This document shows, one piece after another, positions 8,789-17,583 of a stretch of 64,000 nucleotides of DNA. The notes below the pieces were generated by a model. That model saw only the letters and a program-made list of their open reading frames with translations. It was not told where the DNA came from and made no database searches. Position numbers and translations under genes: made by a program. Every line of letters starts with the position of its first letter. Positions within the stretch are counted from its first letter, which is position 1. The stretch spans positions 54,881 through 118,880 of the forward strand of contig DKPV01000067.1 of the NCBI GenBank assembly GCA_002471375.1, given 5' to 3'. The stretch is from Flavobacteriales bacterium UBA7325. GTDB lineage: Bacteria > Bacteroidota > Bacteroidia > Flavobacteriales_D > Crocinitomicaceae.

Positions 8789-9037
8789 TTATTCACGCAG
8801 TCGCTCACGAAGTATTTCAAACTCGGAAACTAAACAGTTTAAGTAGCCTGGAGCAAATTCTAGCATGTCTTTTATTCGCAACATTTCAGGATATTGTTCA
8901 GCCTTGAAATTATAGAGCACAGCTTTAGAACCAATGATTTGAATTTCTTCAAACGTCCTACCATCCAAAATACAATAGAACGACTTATCATTCATAAGTT
9001 TTCTGTATTGCGGAAAGTCCATATCTTTGTAATCCAT
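8789..9037 (-). CDS. Small cytosolic protein, unknown function
   Basis: 82 aa with no signal peptide or membrane segment, alternating acidic and aromatic residues (FYCILDGRTFEEIQIIGSKAVLYNFK). I do not recognise the family. Evidence that it is real: its own TAnnTTTG box sits 4 nt before the ATG, it is head-to-head with the TPR gene with only 7 nt between start codons, and it is in the same direction as the lipoprotein cluster, 48 nt upstream. Confidence 0.6.
   Translation of the reverse strand: MDYKDMDFPQYRKLMNDKSFYCILDGRTFEEIQIIGSKAVLYNFKAEQYPEMLRIKDMLEFAPGYLNCLVSEFEILRERLRE
9022..9029 (+). promoter_or_regulatory. -7 box for the TPR gene, inside the divergent small gene
   Basis: TATCTTTG, 15 nt before the ATG at 9045. 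It lies within the first codons of the minus-strand 82-aa gene. Confidence 0.45.
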
Positions 9038-9041
9038 TAAT

Positions 9042-9049
9042 CAAATGTA
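9042..9049 (-). promoter_or_regulatory. -7 box for the 82-aa gene, overlapping the TPR start codon
   Basis: TACATTTG on the minus strand, 4 nt before the ATG at 9037. The plus-strand ATG at 9045-9047 lies inside this box. Confidence 0.45.
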
Positions 9050-9674
9050 CCCAATGTTTGCAAACAAAACGCACGAACTAGCGCATTCTCTTTTAAAAGA
9101 GGAGAAGATCCAAGAGTCAATAGAAATGTATACCAAAGCTCTGTTGGAAACTCCGAACCATCCTGATATTTATTCAGACAGAGGTGTGGCGCATCTGCAT
9201 ATTGGAGACAAAAAAAACTGTTTCATTGACTTCGACAAGGCAATCGAACTACAACCTCATTATGCCTACCGTTATGCGGCTCGAGCCTTTGCTAAACGAA
9301 ATTTCGGAGATGTTGCAGGTGCGGTGTTAGATTATGAAAAGGCCGTAGAACTTGATCCAGATGATGCTGTGGCTCAAAATAATTTGGGTTTACTATTGGA
9401 GGAGCAAGGATATAAAAACCAAGCAGAAAAAAGATTTGAGCGTGCTGATAAACTTTCAAAAATGGAAGATCATCTTTACGAAGTAATGGACGATCTCGAA
9501 GAGCCAGAGGAAAAAGCGACGAATCAAGATGCGCAAGAAAGAACTGAAATCGATCCTATAATTACCAGAGATCGAGAAATTTCAACGGCTAGAGAAATGA
9601 AGAAAATCTTTACCTCAAAAGAGCAATTTAAAGACTTCTTGAAGTTCTTGAAAAATGGATTTAAAATCAAATGA
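9045..9674 (+). CDS. TPR repeat protein
   Basis: 209 aa, no signal peptide. Residues about 5-140 hold four tetratricopeptide repeats (for example IYSDRGVAHLHIGDKKNCFI, AVLDYEKAVELDPDDAVAQN), a helical scaffold for protein-protein contacts. The C-terminus is acidic, then basic (FKDFLKFLKNGFKIK). Two ATGs are possible (9045 and 9054). I kept the first because the promoter box lies 15 nt before it. Its stop overlaps the nth start by 4 nt (ATGA), so nth is probably translated from the same mRNA. Confidence 0.8.
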   Translation: MYPMFANKTHELAHSLLKEEKIQESIEMYTKALLETPNHPDIYSDRGVAHLHIGDKKNCFIDFDKAIELQPHYAYRYAARAFAKRNFGDVAGAVLDYEKAVELDPDDAVAQNNLGLLLEEQGYKNQAEKRFERADKLSKMEDHLYEVMDDLEEPEEKATNQDAQERTEIDPIITRDREISTAREMKKIFTSKEQFKDFLKFLKNGFKIK

Positions 9675-10315
9675 CAAAACAGGAAAAAGTTAAATATATC
9701 GTAAATGAATTGGAACGCCTTTACCCTGAGACACCAATCCCATTAGATCATACAGATTCATACACCTTACTGATAGCAGTGTTACTTTCTGCTCAATGTA
9801 CTGATGATAGGGTTAATAAAGTCACACCTACTCTATTTAGTAAAGCGAATAATCCAGTAGACATGATTAAACTTTCAGTGGAAGAAATACGAGATATTAT
9901 TCGTCCGTGCGGTTTATCACCTCGAAAATCTCAGGCGATCTTCACACTCTCGCATATGTTAATTGACAACCATAATGGAGACGTACCAGAATCATTTGAA
10001 GAACTAGAAAAATTACCTGGTGTTGGACACAAAACTGCCTCCGTTGTTATGGCCCAAGCGTTTGGACATCCCGCATTTCCAGTTGACACCCATATTCATC
10101 GTCTTTTAACCAGGTGGGGAATAACGAATGGTAAAAATGTGGAACAAACAGAGAAAGACGGGAAGCGCCTTTTCGACAAAAACCTTTGGAACAAAATTCA
10201 TTTGCAAATAATATTCTACGGACGAGAATACTCTCCAGCGAGAGCTCCTAAGGCAGATAAAGATTATATCACCATGAAAATTGGCACTAAAAAAGCTAAG
10301 GATGAATTGAAATAA
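9671..10315 (+). CDS. nth: Endonuclease III (DNA glycosylase/AP lyase) lacking the Fe-S cluster cysteines
   Basis: 214 aa. Nth removes oxidised pyrimidines and nicks the abasic site in base excision repair. The helix-hairpin-helix LPGVGHKTA carries the catalytic lysine (K121) and VDTHIHR carries the catalytic aspartate (D139). At the C-terminus, where E. coli Nth has four cysteines holding a [4Fe-4S] cluster, this protein reads YGREYSPARAPKADKDYITM and has none. The enzyme is therefore predicted to be cluster-free, as reported for some other members of the superfamily. Coupled to the TPR gene by a 4-nt overlap. Confidence 0.93.
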   Translation: MTKQEKVKYIVNELERLYPETPIPLDHTDSYTLLIAVLLSAQCTDDRVNKVTPTLFSKANNPVDMIKLSVEEIRDIIRPCGLSPRKSQAIFTLSHMLIDNHNGDVPESFEELEKLPGVGHKTASVVMAQAFGHPAFPVDTHIHRLLTRWGITNGKNVEQTEKDGKRLFDKNLWNKIHLQIIFYGREYSPARAPKADKDYITMKIGTKKAKDELK

Positions 10316-10385
10316 TCCAGCGATCATCTCGAATTCCAATTAAACCATTCCAATCATTGGCTGTCTCAGTAGAAACAGAAAATGA

Positions 10386-11774
10386 ATGGGACTCAGTAAA
10401 AAACAAATACAACATCTCTATTGGAGAGCCGGTTTTGGAGTAGATCCAAGAAAGCTCAAATCTATGGAAGGCAGAAATATCGAGCATCTTGTTGATGAAA
10501 TTTTCAAGGAAAGTGCAAGTATTACACCACTAAAAATCAATTTGGAAGCATTCAAAGTTGATCGTAAAAAGTTGAGTCGCGAAGAGCGTAAAGCGTTACA
10601 AAAACTCATGAATAAATCCATGCTCGAAATGAATGCGCTATGGATGAGTAAAATGGCGACTACCAAAGGAGTTCTGAGAGAAAAAATGACACTCTTTTTT
10701 CATGATCATTTTGCTGTGAGATTGAAAAGTCCTCTGGCTAATATTCATCTCAATTCAATCATGCGAGAACATGCGTTAGGAAACTTTGGAGATCTACTTA
10801 TGGAGGTCTCAAAATCTCCTGCGATGATTTCATTTCTTAACAACAAGCAAAACAAAAAAGATCATCCAAATGAGAATTTTGCAAGAGAGGTAATGGAACT
10901 CTTTACCCTTGGTCGCGATAATGGTTATACAGAAAATGACATTCAAGAGGCTGCAAGAGCATTCACAGGATGGAGTTTCGATAAGGAGGGTAAGTTCATA
11001 GAAAGACAAAAGCATCACGATACTGGTGAGAAAACGATTCTCGGAAGAACAGGTAATTTCACTGGAGATGACGTCATAAAGATTCTTCTTGATGAAAAAC
11101 AAACTGCTCGTTACTTAGCAACAAAGCTTATTGACTTTTTCATTGGAAGGCCAATTTCAGAAGACAAGATTGAGGAATTTACATCTGTATTCTACGAGAA
11201 TAAGTATGATATCTCTTCACTCGTAAAGGCACTTTTGTTGAGCGATGAATTCATGGATGATCGAACTATAGGCTGCAAGATCAAATCGCCCACGGAGCTA
11301 CTTGTCGGAATGACGCGTCTTTTTGACATCGACTATAAAAACCCAAAGGCACTGATTCAAATTCAACGTAAGTTAAATCAGGTCCTTTTCTTTCCTCCAA
11401 ACGTGGCTGGTTGGCCTGGCGGAAAGACTTGGATAGACAGCTCAACTCTCATGATTCGACTAAAGCTATCCTCTATCCTGCTCAACTACGGAGTGATTGA
11501 ATGGGATGAATTAGGCGACATGCCTGAGCAAACATTAATTAAACTTCAAAAGCGAAGAGAAAAAATAAAGGCCAAGACTCAAAAGAAAGTCAAGGCATCC
11601 CCGGATTGGGAAAATTTTGAAGCCAAGATGAAGAATATTAGCGAGCCAGCTTCTTTTTTAATTCAGCCCGAATTATCAAAGGGAGCCAAGAAAACTTTAA
11701 ATGTATCAGATAGCGTTAAACTGAAAGACAAAACAATAGAACTCTTAAGTTTACCCGAGTATCAATTATTCTAA
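10386..11774 (+). CDS. DUF1800 domain protein
   Basis: 462 aa. DUF1800 features are clear: YWRAGFGVDPRKL at the N-terminus, LFFHDHFAVRL, HPNENFAREVMELFTLG, and NVAGWPGGKTWIDSSTL near residue 340. No signal peptide is visible. DUF1800 genes almost always lie next to a DUF1501 gene, as here (10 nt downstream), and the pair is thought to act together in an unknown process at the envelope. A basic, Lys-rich stretch (residues about 385-415) separates the core from the C-terminus. An alternative ATG four bases upstream is out of frame. Confidence 0.88.
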   Translation: MGLSKKQIQHLYWRAGFGVDPRKLKSMEGRNIEHLVDEIFKESASITPLKINLEAFKVDRKKLSREERKALQKLMNKSMLEMNALWMSKMATTKGVLREKMTLFFHDHFAVRLKSPLANIHLNSIMREHALGNFGDLLMEVSKSPAMISFLNNKQNKKDHPNENFAREVMELFTLGRDNGYTENDIQEAARAFTGWSFDKEGKFIERQKHHDTGEKTILGRTGNFTGDDVIKILLDEKQTARYLATKLIDFFIGRPISEDKIEEFTSVFYENKYDISSLVKALLLSDEFMDDRTIGCKIKSPTELLVGMTRLFDIDYKNPKALIQIQRKLNQVLFFPPNVAGWPGGKTWIDSSTLMIRLKLSSILLNYGVIEWDELGDMPEQTLIKLQKRREKIKAKTQKKVKASPDWENFEAKMKNISEPASFLIQPELSKGAKKTLNVSDSVKLKDKTIELLSLPEYQLF

Positions 11775-11784
11775 ATTCAACAAA

Positions 11785-12978
11785 ATGGACAGAAGAAATT
11801 TCATAAAAACATCAGCCCTCGCATCAGGGATGGTTTTCGTTCCTTCATTCTTGAAGAAATTAGAATTCCTTCCGGAGGATAAACTTTCAGGCTTCAAAAA
11901 CGTTATCATCATCCAATTATCAGGTGGTAATGATGGGTTGAATACAGTTATACCATACTCAAATGATATCTACCATAGATTAAGACCAAAAATCGGAAAG
12001 GATGCTTCGAAGGTTTTAAAGTTGAATGACTCACTCGGATTAAATGGATCCTGTACAGAGCTCATGAAACTTTATGAAAACGGTGAACTATGCATTATAA
12101 ATAATGTTGGCTACCCGAATCCCAACCGCTCTCATTTCAGGAGTACTGATATTTGGCAGACAGCTAGCGCATCAAATGAATACCTTGGGACAGGTTGGCT
12201 AGGAAGGTACCAAGATGCTAATTGTCAATACCCATACGAAGCGATTGAGTACGATAATAGCCTGTCCCTAGCAATGAAAGGGAGAATTAAAAATGGTATC
12301 GCAGTTACTGATCCGAACCAACTGTTTCAAACGACACGCGAAAAGTATTTCAAGAGTGTTGTAGATCATACAGATGAGAGCATGTTGAATGAAGATAATC
12401 AAGGATATTTATATAAAACAATGCTTGAGACATACTCATCTGCGGAGTACATCTATGAGCGATCAAAAATTTACAATTCAACGAGCGAATACCCGAACAC
12501 AAAATTCGCAATGAATTTAAAAGGTATTGCGGACATGGTAGTTTCAGGATTGAAAACACGCGTTTATTACACTTCGCTATCCGGGTTCGATACTCATATA
12601 AACCAAGTAAATAGCCAAGACCGATTATTAAAAACCTATTCAGATGGAATAGGAGCTCTTGTTGAAGATTTGAAGAAAAACGATCGCTTTAAAGACACTC
12701 TCATTATGACATTCTCAGAGTTCGGAAGACGTGCATCAGAAAATAGCAGCGCAGGTACAGATCATGGAAGTGCAAATAATGTCTTCATGATCGGAGGAGG
12801 CCTGAAGAACGCAGGAATTTACAATAATGGTCCTGATTTGGTTAATCTTGATAAAAATGGTGATTTAAAGTTTCAAGTAGATTTCAGATCTATCTATGCT
12901 ACCGTTTTAGATAATTGGCTTGGAGTAAACGACCAAAGAATCTTGAACAAATCATTCAGCAAATTGAATTTCATTTGA
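11785..12978 (+). CDS. DUF1501 domain protein with Tat-like leader
   Basis: 397 aa. The N-terminus MDRRNFIKTSALASGMVF matches a twin-arginine signal (RRNFIK), so export by Tat is likely. The DUF1501 fold is related to alkaline phosphatase/sulfatase-type hydrolases. Motifs seen are IIIQLSGGNDGLNTVIPY, NPNRSHFRSTDIWQTAS, SGFDTHINQ, and FSEFGRRASENSSAGTDHGS, which include the predicted metal-binding Asp/His residues. It follows the DUF1800 gene by 10 nt, one operon. No substrate is known for the pair. Confidence 0.9.
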   Translation: MDRRNFIKTSALASGMVFVPSFLKKLEFLPEDKLSGFKNVIIIQLSGGNDGLNTVIPYSNDIYHRLRPKIGKDASKVLKLNDSLGLNGSCTELMKLYENGELCIINNVGYPNPNRSHFRSTDIWQTASASNEYLGTGWLGRYQDANCQYPYEAIEYDNSLSLAMKGRIKNGIAVTDPNQLFQTTREKYFKSVVDHTDESMLNEDNQGYLYKTMLETYSSAEYIYERSKIYNSTSEYPNTKFAMNLKGIADMVVSGLKTRVYYTSLSGFDTHINQVNSQDRLLKTYSDGIGALVEDLKKNDRFKDTLIMTFSEFGRRASENSSAGTDHGSANNVFMIGGGLKNAGIYNNGPDLVNLDKNGDLKFQVDFRSIYATVLDNWLGVNDQRILNKSFSKLNFI

Positions 12979-13098
12979 ATCACAGAGCATTAGTGGTCAG
13001 GTTGATTAATAATTTATTCTATTTTTTTCATCAATGATTAAACCTTTCTATCTTTCATATGTCTTACAATAAAGAAACACTAAAAAAAAACCAATATT

Positions 13099-13500
13099 AT
13101 GAATACGAGAATCTTATCTATTTTATTTACAGCAGCATTATTTATTTCATTTTCTAGTTTTAGTCAACCAAGAAAAGTTAAGTGGGACCGACTAGGTTCT
13201 AGACTTGTTGATTACCGAGCGGACTTCGACGTAATGCAAGTGGGAGCAAAAGAAGGTGGTTTTACTAAATTGAAAGTTATGGTTACTGGAGGCGCTTTAA
13301 ATATGCACCGAATGGTAGTAACTTACATGAATGGAACTAAAGAAGAGATTCAACTGAGAAATAGCTTTGCAAGAGGAACAACATCTCGAGTTATCGATAT
13401 CAAAGGTGGTCAGCGATTGATAAAAAACATCAAATTCGTATACGACACTAAGAATCTAGCCCGCAAGAAAGCTAAAATACATGTATACGGTCGCCATTAA
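13099..13500 (+). CDS. Small secreted protein, DUF2541-like pattern
   Basis: 133 aa with a signal peptide (cleavage likely after SFSQ). The mature part starts WDRLGSRLVDYRADFDVMQVG, then basic beta strands (FTKLKVMVTGGALNMHRMVVTY), which resembles the secreted DUF2541-type proteins; this is from memory and should be treated as tentative. It is preceded by a 120-nt gap and followed by a strong terminator, so it is transcribed alone. Confidence 0.7.
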   Translation: MNTRILSILFTAALFISFSSFSQPRKVKWDRLGSRLVDYRADFDVMQVGAKEGGFTKLKVMVTGGALNMHRMVVTYMNGTKEEIQLRNSFARGTTSRVIDIKGGQRLIKNIKFVYDTKNLARKKAKIHVYGRH

Positions 13501-13522
13501 GCGCACGTAAAATAAAGTTAGT

Positions 13523-13553
13523 AAAAGCCCCGACTTAGTATCGGGGCTTTTTT
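13523..13553 (+). terminator. Rho-independent terminator
   Basis: 11-bp perfect stem (13523-13533 with 13541-13551, core GCCCCGA/TCGGGGC), 7-nt loop and a T tail. It ends the transcript of the 133-aa gene. Confidence 0.9.
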
Positions 13554-13645
13554 CGTTTACCATGCAGCTATTTTACCATTCATCCATTTCCTCGAAGGAA
13601 ATTCACCAGAAAATCAGTATTTTCGGTATCCAAAAAATAATCCCT

Positions 13646-15682
13646 ATGAAATTCAAGCAATCTATATTTTCTATCATCCTTCTCTCAGCACTACTGGCTA
13701 GTTGCGGCGAAGAACAATCTGACTCTATTGATGAAATTAGCTCAGTAAATGCTGATCTGGAAATGGTCAGTGGTCAAGAAGTAGATCGCTTTGCTGATGT
13801 TCAAGTGATTCGCTATGACATTGTGGATTTCGACAAACTCACGATAGATCAAAAGAAACTTGTCTACTACATGTCGCAAGCTGGTTTGGAGGGACGTGAT
13901 ATTATTTTTGATCAAAATAACCCATACAACCTTGAGATTAGACATTGCATTGAGCAAATCGTAGAAAAGGTCAAGGATGAGAAAGGTGCTGACTGGGATA
14001 ATTTCTTGACCTATTCGAAACAAATGTGGTTCGCAAATGGAATTCATCATCACTATGGGATGGACAAGTTTATGCCGAAATTTAGTAAAGAAACATTCTC
14101 AACATACGTTAAAAAAGCAGGGGCAAAAATATCTGAAGAAGCAATTGAAGTGATCTTCAATCCAGCGGTTGCAGCTAAACGAAAAGTTAAGGACGCCAAT
14201 GTTGACATGATTGTTAAATCGGCAAATGGATTCTATGGTGAGGGGGTAACTCAATCGATGGTTGACGAATTCTATGGAAAACTTGCTGATGCAAGTAATT
14301 CTCGCCCAGTAGAGCATGGACTGAACTCTACCCTCATTCTAAAAGATGGTAATTTATACGAGGATGTTTGGAAGATTGATGGTAAATACGGGAAAGCAAT
14401 TAAGCGAATCGTGTACTGGCTTAAAAAAGCGGTAACAGTTGCAGAAAACGACCAACAAGGCGCGGCACTGAAGAAACTCATCGAGTACTACCAAACAGGA
14501 GATTTAAAAACATGGGATGACTACAACATCTTGTGGGCGAAATCTACCGAAGGAGATATTGATTGGATCAATAGTTTCATCGAGGTGTATGGTGATGCAC
14601 TCGGAAAAAGAGGAACTTTCGAAAGCATCGTACAAATAACAGATTTCGAAGCTTCAAAACAGATGCAAGTTGTTACTGAAAATGTACAGTGGTTTGAAGA
14701 CAATTCAACCTTACTTCCTGAGCATAAGAAGAAGGATGTTAAGGGTGTGAGTTATAAAGTTGTTCAAGTTGCGAGTGAGTCCGGTGATGCTTCTCCATCA
14801 ACACCAATTGGAGTTAATCTACCCAACAACAACTGGATTCGTCAGGAGCATGGATCTAAATCTGTGAGCTTAGGAAATATCATCAGTGCTTACGATAAAG
14901 CTGGTGGGCCTGGAATACTAAAAGAGTTCGCTAACGATCAAGATGAGATCGATTTAGCTACTGAACATGCATACCTAGCAGGGAAATTGCACACTGCACT
15001 CCATGAAGTAGTTGGGCATGCATCAGGTCAAATTAACGAGGGAGTTGGACAGCCTGCTGAGACACTAAGAAACTACGCAAGCACACTTGAGGAAGCACGT
15101 GCAGATTTGGTTGGACTCTATTTCATAATGGATCCTGAGATGATTGATCTTGGTCTCATTAAAACACTAGACGTTGGTAAAGCTGAATACGACGGGTATA
15201 TCAGAAATGGAATGATGGCTCAACTTCAACGTTTGGAACTAGGAAAAAGCGTTGAAGAAGAACACATGCAAAATCGCCAACTAGTTGCTGCTTGGGTTAT
15301 CGAAAAGGGAGCAAAGGACAATGTGGTTGAGCGTATCAAGAAAAATGGTAAAACATACTTCAATATCAATGATTACGATAAGCTTCGCGTACTATTTGGA
15401 GAGCTGCTTCAAGAAATTCAACGCATCAAATCGGAAGGTGATTACGAAGCTGGTAAAAATCTCGTTGAGACCTATGGAGTGAAGGTTGATTATGCTTTAC
15501 ACAAAGAAGTTCTGGAGAGAATTGAACCATTGAATCTTGCACCTTATAGGGGCTTCGTTAATCCTGTATTAGTACCTGTTACGGATGATAGCGGAGAAAT
15601 TATCGATATTAAAATCGAGAACAATCAATCCTTTGTTGAGCAGATGCTCTACTACGGAAAAACATATGGAAACTTGGATTAA
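13646..15682 (+). CDS. Dipeptidyl-peptidase III-like zinc metallopeptidase (family M49), lipoprotein
   Basis: 678 aa from the ATG at 13646, where a lipoprotein signal begins (MKFKQSIFSIILLSALLASC). The frame is open 84 nt further upstream, but that start would bury the signal peptide. The M49 zinc motif HEVVGH is at residues 453-458 and the second zinc motif EEARAD at about 482-487. M49 enzymes release dipeptides from peptide N-termini. Lipidation places this one at the cell envelope rather than the cytosol, as is common in Bacteroidota. AMP nucleosidase follows in the same direction after 109 nt. Confidence 0.88.
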   Translation: MKFKQSIFSIILLSALLASCGEEQSDSIDEISSVNADLEMVSGQEVDRFADVQVIRYDIVDFDKLTIDQKKLVYYMSQAGLEGRDIIFDQNNPYNLEIRHCIEQIVEKVKDEKGADWDNFLTYSKQMWFANGIHHHYGMDKFMPKFSKETFSTYVKKAGAKISEEAIEVIFNPAVAAKRKVKDANVDMIVKSANGFYGEGVTQSMVDEFYGKLADASNSRPVEHGLNSTLILKDGNLYEDVWKIDGKYGKAIKRIVYWLKKAVTVAENDQQGAALKKLIEYYQTGDLKTWDDYNILWAKSTEGDIDWINSFIEVYGDALGKRGTFESIVQITDFEASKQMQVVTENVQWFEDNSTLLPEHKKKDVKGVSYKVVQVASESGDASPSTPIGVNLPNNNWIRQEHGSKSVSLGNIISAYDKAGGPGILKEFANDQDEIDLATEHAYLAGKLHTALHEVVGHASGQINEGVGQPAETLRNYASTLEEARADLVGLYFIMDPEMIDLGLIKTLDVGKAEYDGYIRNGMMAQLQRLELGKSVEEEHMQNRQLVAAWVIEKGAKDNVVERIKKNGKTYFNINDYDKLRVLFGELLQEIQRIKSEGDYEAGKNLVETYGVKVDYALHKEVLERIEPLNLAPYRGFVNPVLVPVTDDSGEIIDIKIENNQSFVEQMLYYGKTYGNLD

Positions 15683-15791
15683 CAGGTTTTACTTATTGAA
15701 CATCTCGTCGACTTTCGTGTTTCATTACTGATGAATTTCTAGAACAAAACAATCAAACTGAATACACCAATTCGACCTAAAATATTACTAC

Positions 15792-16565
15792 ATGAAGACA
15801 AAAAAAGAAATAGTAGAAAATTGGCTACCAAGATATACCGGTGAGAAATTAGAAAACTTCGGTGACTATATCTTGCTCTGTAATTTTCAAAACTACGTAG
15901 ATACATTCGCAGCACTTCACAATGTTGAAGTGATTGGAAAGGACAAACCAATGCAGTGTGCAACTGCAGAGGGGATAACAATCATCAATTTCGGAATGGG
16001 TAGCGCATCTGCCGCGACATGTATAGATTTACTTTCTTCGATAAACCCTAAGGCTGCCCTATTTTTGGGGAAATGTGGAGGATTGAAAAGAAAGAATGCC
16101 GTAGGAGATTTTGTGCTTCCAATTGCTGCTATTCGGGGAGAGGGAACTAGTAATGATTATTTCCCACCAGAAGTCCCAGCTTTACCGGCCTTTGCACTTC
16201 AGAAAGCAATATCAACTACAATTCGAGATTTGGAAAGAGATTATTGGACAGGGACGTGCTACACAACGAACAGAAGAGTTTGGGAACATGACAATGACTT
16301 CAAAGAATACCTGAAGAAAGTTCGTGCAATGGCTATCGATATGGAGACAGCAACGATCTTCACGGTTGGGTTTGCGAATCAAATCCCAACAGGTGCACTG
16401 CTACTCGTCTCTGATCAGCCAATGGTTGCAGAAGGTGTTAAAACCTCATCGAGTGATTCCAAAGTAACTGCGAATTATGTAGACGATCATCTCAAGATTG
16501 GAATAAAATCACTAAAGCAGTTAATCAACAACGGAAACACTGTAAAACACTTACGTTTCGGTTAG
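15792..16565 (+). CDS. amn: AMP nucleosidase
   Basis: 257 aa. Hydrolyses AMP to adenine and ribose 5-phosphate in the cytosol. It has the nucleoside-phosphorylase/UDP fold: NFGMGSASAATCIDLLSSINP, LFLGKCGGLKR, and the catalytic-region AMAIDMETATIF followed by LLLVSDQPM. The size fits the short Bacteroidota AMP nucleosidases, which lack the large N-terminal domain of E. coli Amn. Confidence 0.9.
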   Translation: MKTKKEIVENWLPRYTGEKLENFGDYILLCNFQNYVDTFAALHNVEVIGKDKPMQCATAEGITIINFGMGSASAATCIDLLSSINPKAALFLGKCGGLKRKNAVGDFVLPIAAIRGEGTSNDYFPPEVPALPAFALQKAISTTIRDLERDYWTGTCYTTNRRVWEHDNDFKEYLKKVRAMAIDMETATIFTVGFANQIPTGALLLVSDQPMVAEGVKTSSSDSKVTANYVDDHLKIGIKSLKQLINNGNTVKHLRFG

Positions 16566-16610
16566 ATTTATTTCTTTTTTTGAACTAGCATTAGCTAAAT
16601 CAGAATACCA

Positions 16611-16832
16611 ATGACATTTTCTTATTTAAAGCCTATCGCGATTCTATCCGCACTATTTGGGCTTTTACTTAACACTAGCTGTGGTTCATCGCTAACCTAT
16701 GAACGAATTCAAATAGAGGAAAAGTGCGATTGGAAAGTTGGAACACAATTTCTAGACTAGAATCAGCTTGCGAAGTTATCTAAGGATTATCACCAAAAAG
16801 TCGATCACTATTGGATTAGGCCATATGCTTAA
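16611..16832 (+). pseudogene. Small lipoprotein ORF with an in-frame TAG
   Basis: An ATG at 16611 opens a 49-codon frame with a lipoprotein signal (AILSALFGLLLNTSCGSS) that ends at TAG 16758-16760. The same frame then stays open for 23 more codons (NQLAKLSKDYHQKVDHYWIRPYA) to TAA 16830-16832. The extension reads like ordinary protein. Either the gene is broken by a nonsense mutation, or the short 49-aa form is real and the rest is chance. No family is recognised. Confidence 0.45.
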
Positions 16833-16995
16833 TGTAACCCCGCAGCGAATATATTTCTAAACTCTAGTTCAACTGCCAATTATGTAGAAAGGATATTTTC
16901 GTATTCTTTGCTTAATAAATCACTGAACAGACTATCTTTGAATACACGAAACGGTTGTCAGTAACCGAAGCATTAATACTTCATATTTAAACTAA

Positions 16996-17355
16996 ATGTC
17001 AGTCGAGATATTTAAATTACAGGAAATCGAATTGCCAGATGGGATTACTTTGGTCTTCTCCGATTTCTCCACCTACGACCCTTCAACTCAGTATTCCTTG
17101 GAACTGAGCTCGAAATATATAAGTGAAGATTTATTTCAGGCCTCATTCGATGAAGGCAGACTTGTTATCGATTTGGGATGGTATGGCGATGTCGAAACGA
17201 ACATTGGTGAGTATAAAATCCAAATTATCTATGGCTCGGATTGGGACTATCCAGTCACTACCATTTTTGCAAAATCACAAGGTGAAGCTAGAGATACATT
17301 GATACGTGTTTTAGCTCACGTTGCGTCTGGTGACATGTTCGAGGATGAAGAATAA
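16996..17355 (+). CDS. Hypothetical acidic cytosolic protein
   Basis: 119 aa, no signal peptide or membrane segment, acidic with a beta-rich pattern (LVIDLGWYGDVETNIGEYKIQIIYG) and an acidic tail. I do not recognise the family. The pattern resembles small immunity-like or regulatory proteins, but no partner gene is present. It stands alone between non-coding stretches; the 228 nt after it hold only AT-rich sequence and the promoter of the next gene. Confidence 0.6.
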   Translation: MSVEIFKLQEIELPDGITLVFSDFSTYDPSTQYSLELSSKYISEDLFQASFDEGRLVIDLGWYGDVETNIGEYKIQIIYGSDWDYPVTTIFAKSQGEARDTLIRVLAHVASGDMFEDEE

Positions 17356-17522
17356 AGATTGATTTAAAATCAAACATTTTGTTAGATTTTAAACTTCCCA
17401 TTAAAATAACATACTAAATCTATTCAGCGCGCCAATCTATTACGGTTCAAGCCACTATTTATCAGTAGCTTACACCTAATCATTAAGAACATTACATTTC
17501 AAGGGAAGTCGCCATATTTTAG

Positions 17523-17554
17523 TTGCAATGTGTACTATCAATTTCGTACATTTG
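17523..17554 (+). promoter_or_regulatory. Promoter of the secreted protease gene
   Basis: TTG (17523-17525), 21 nt, then TACATTTG (17547-17554): both Bacteroidota elements at a normal spacing. The start codon at 17584 lies 29 nt on, giving a leader of about 20-25 nt. Confidence 0.6.
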
Positions 17555-17583
17555 ACAAAGCTATATTCTAAATTAAAACTATT

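Noticed and set aside
17359..17373. 15-bp AT palindrome after the 119-aa gene as a terminator
   Set aside because: It is all A/T except one pair, with no stable loop; likely chance in AT-rich sequence.
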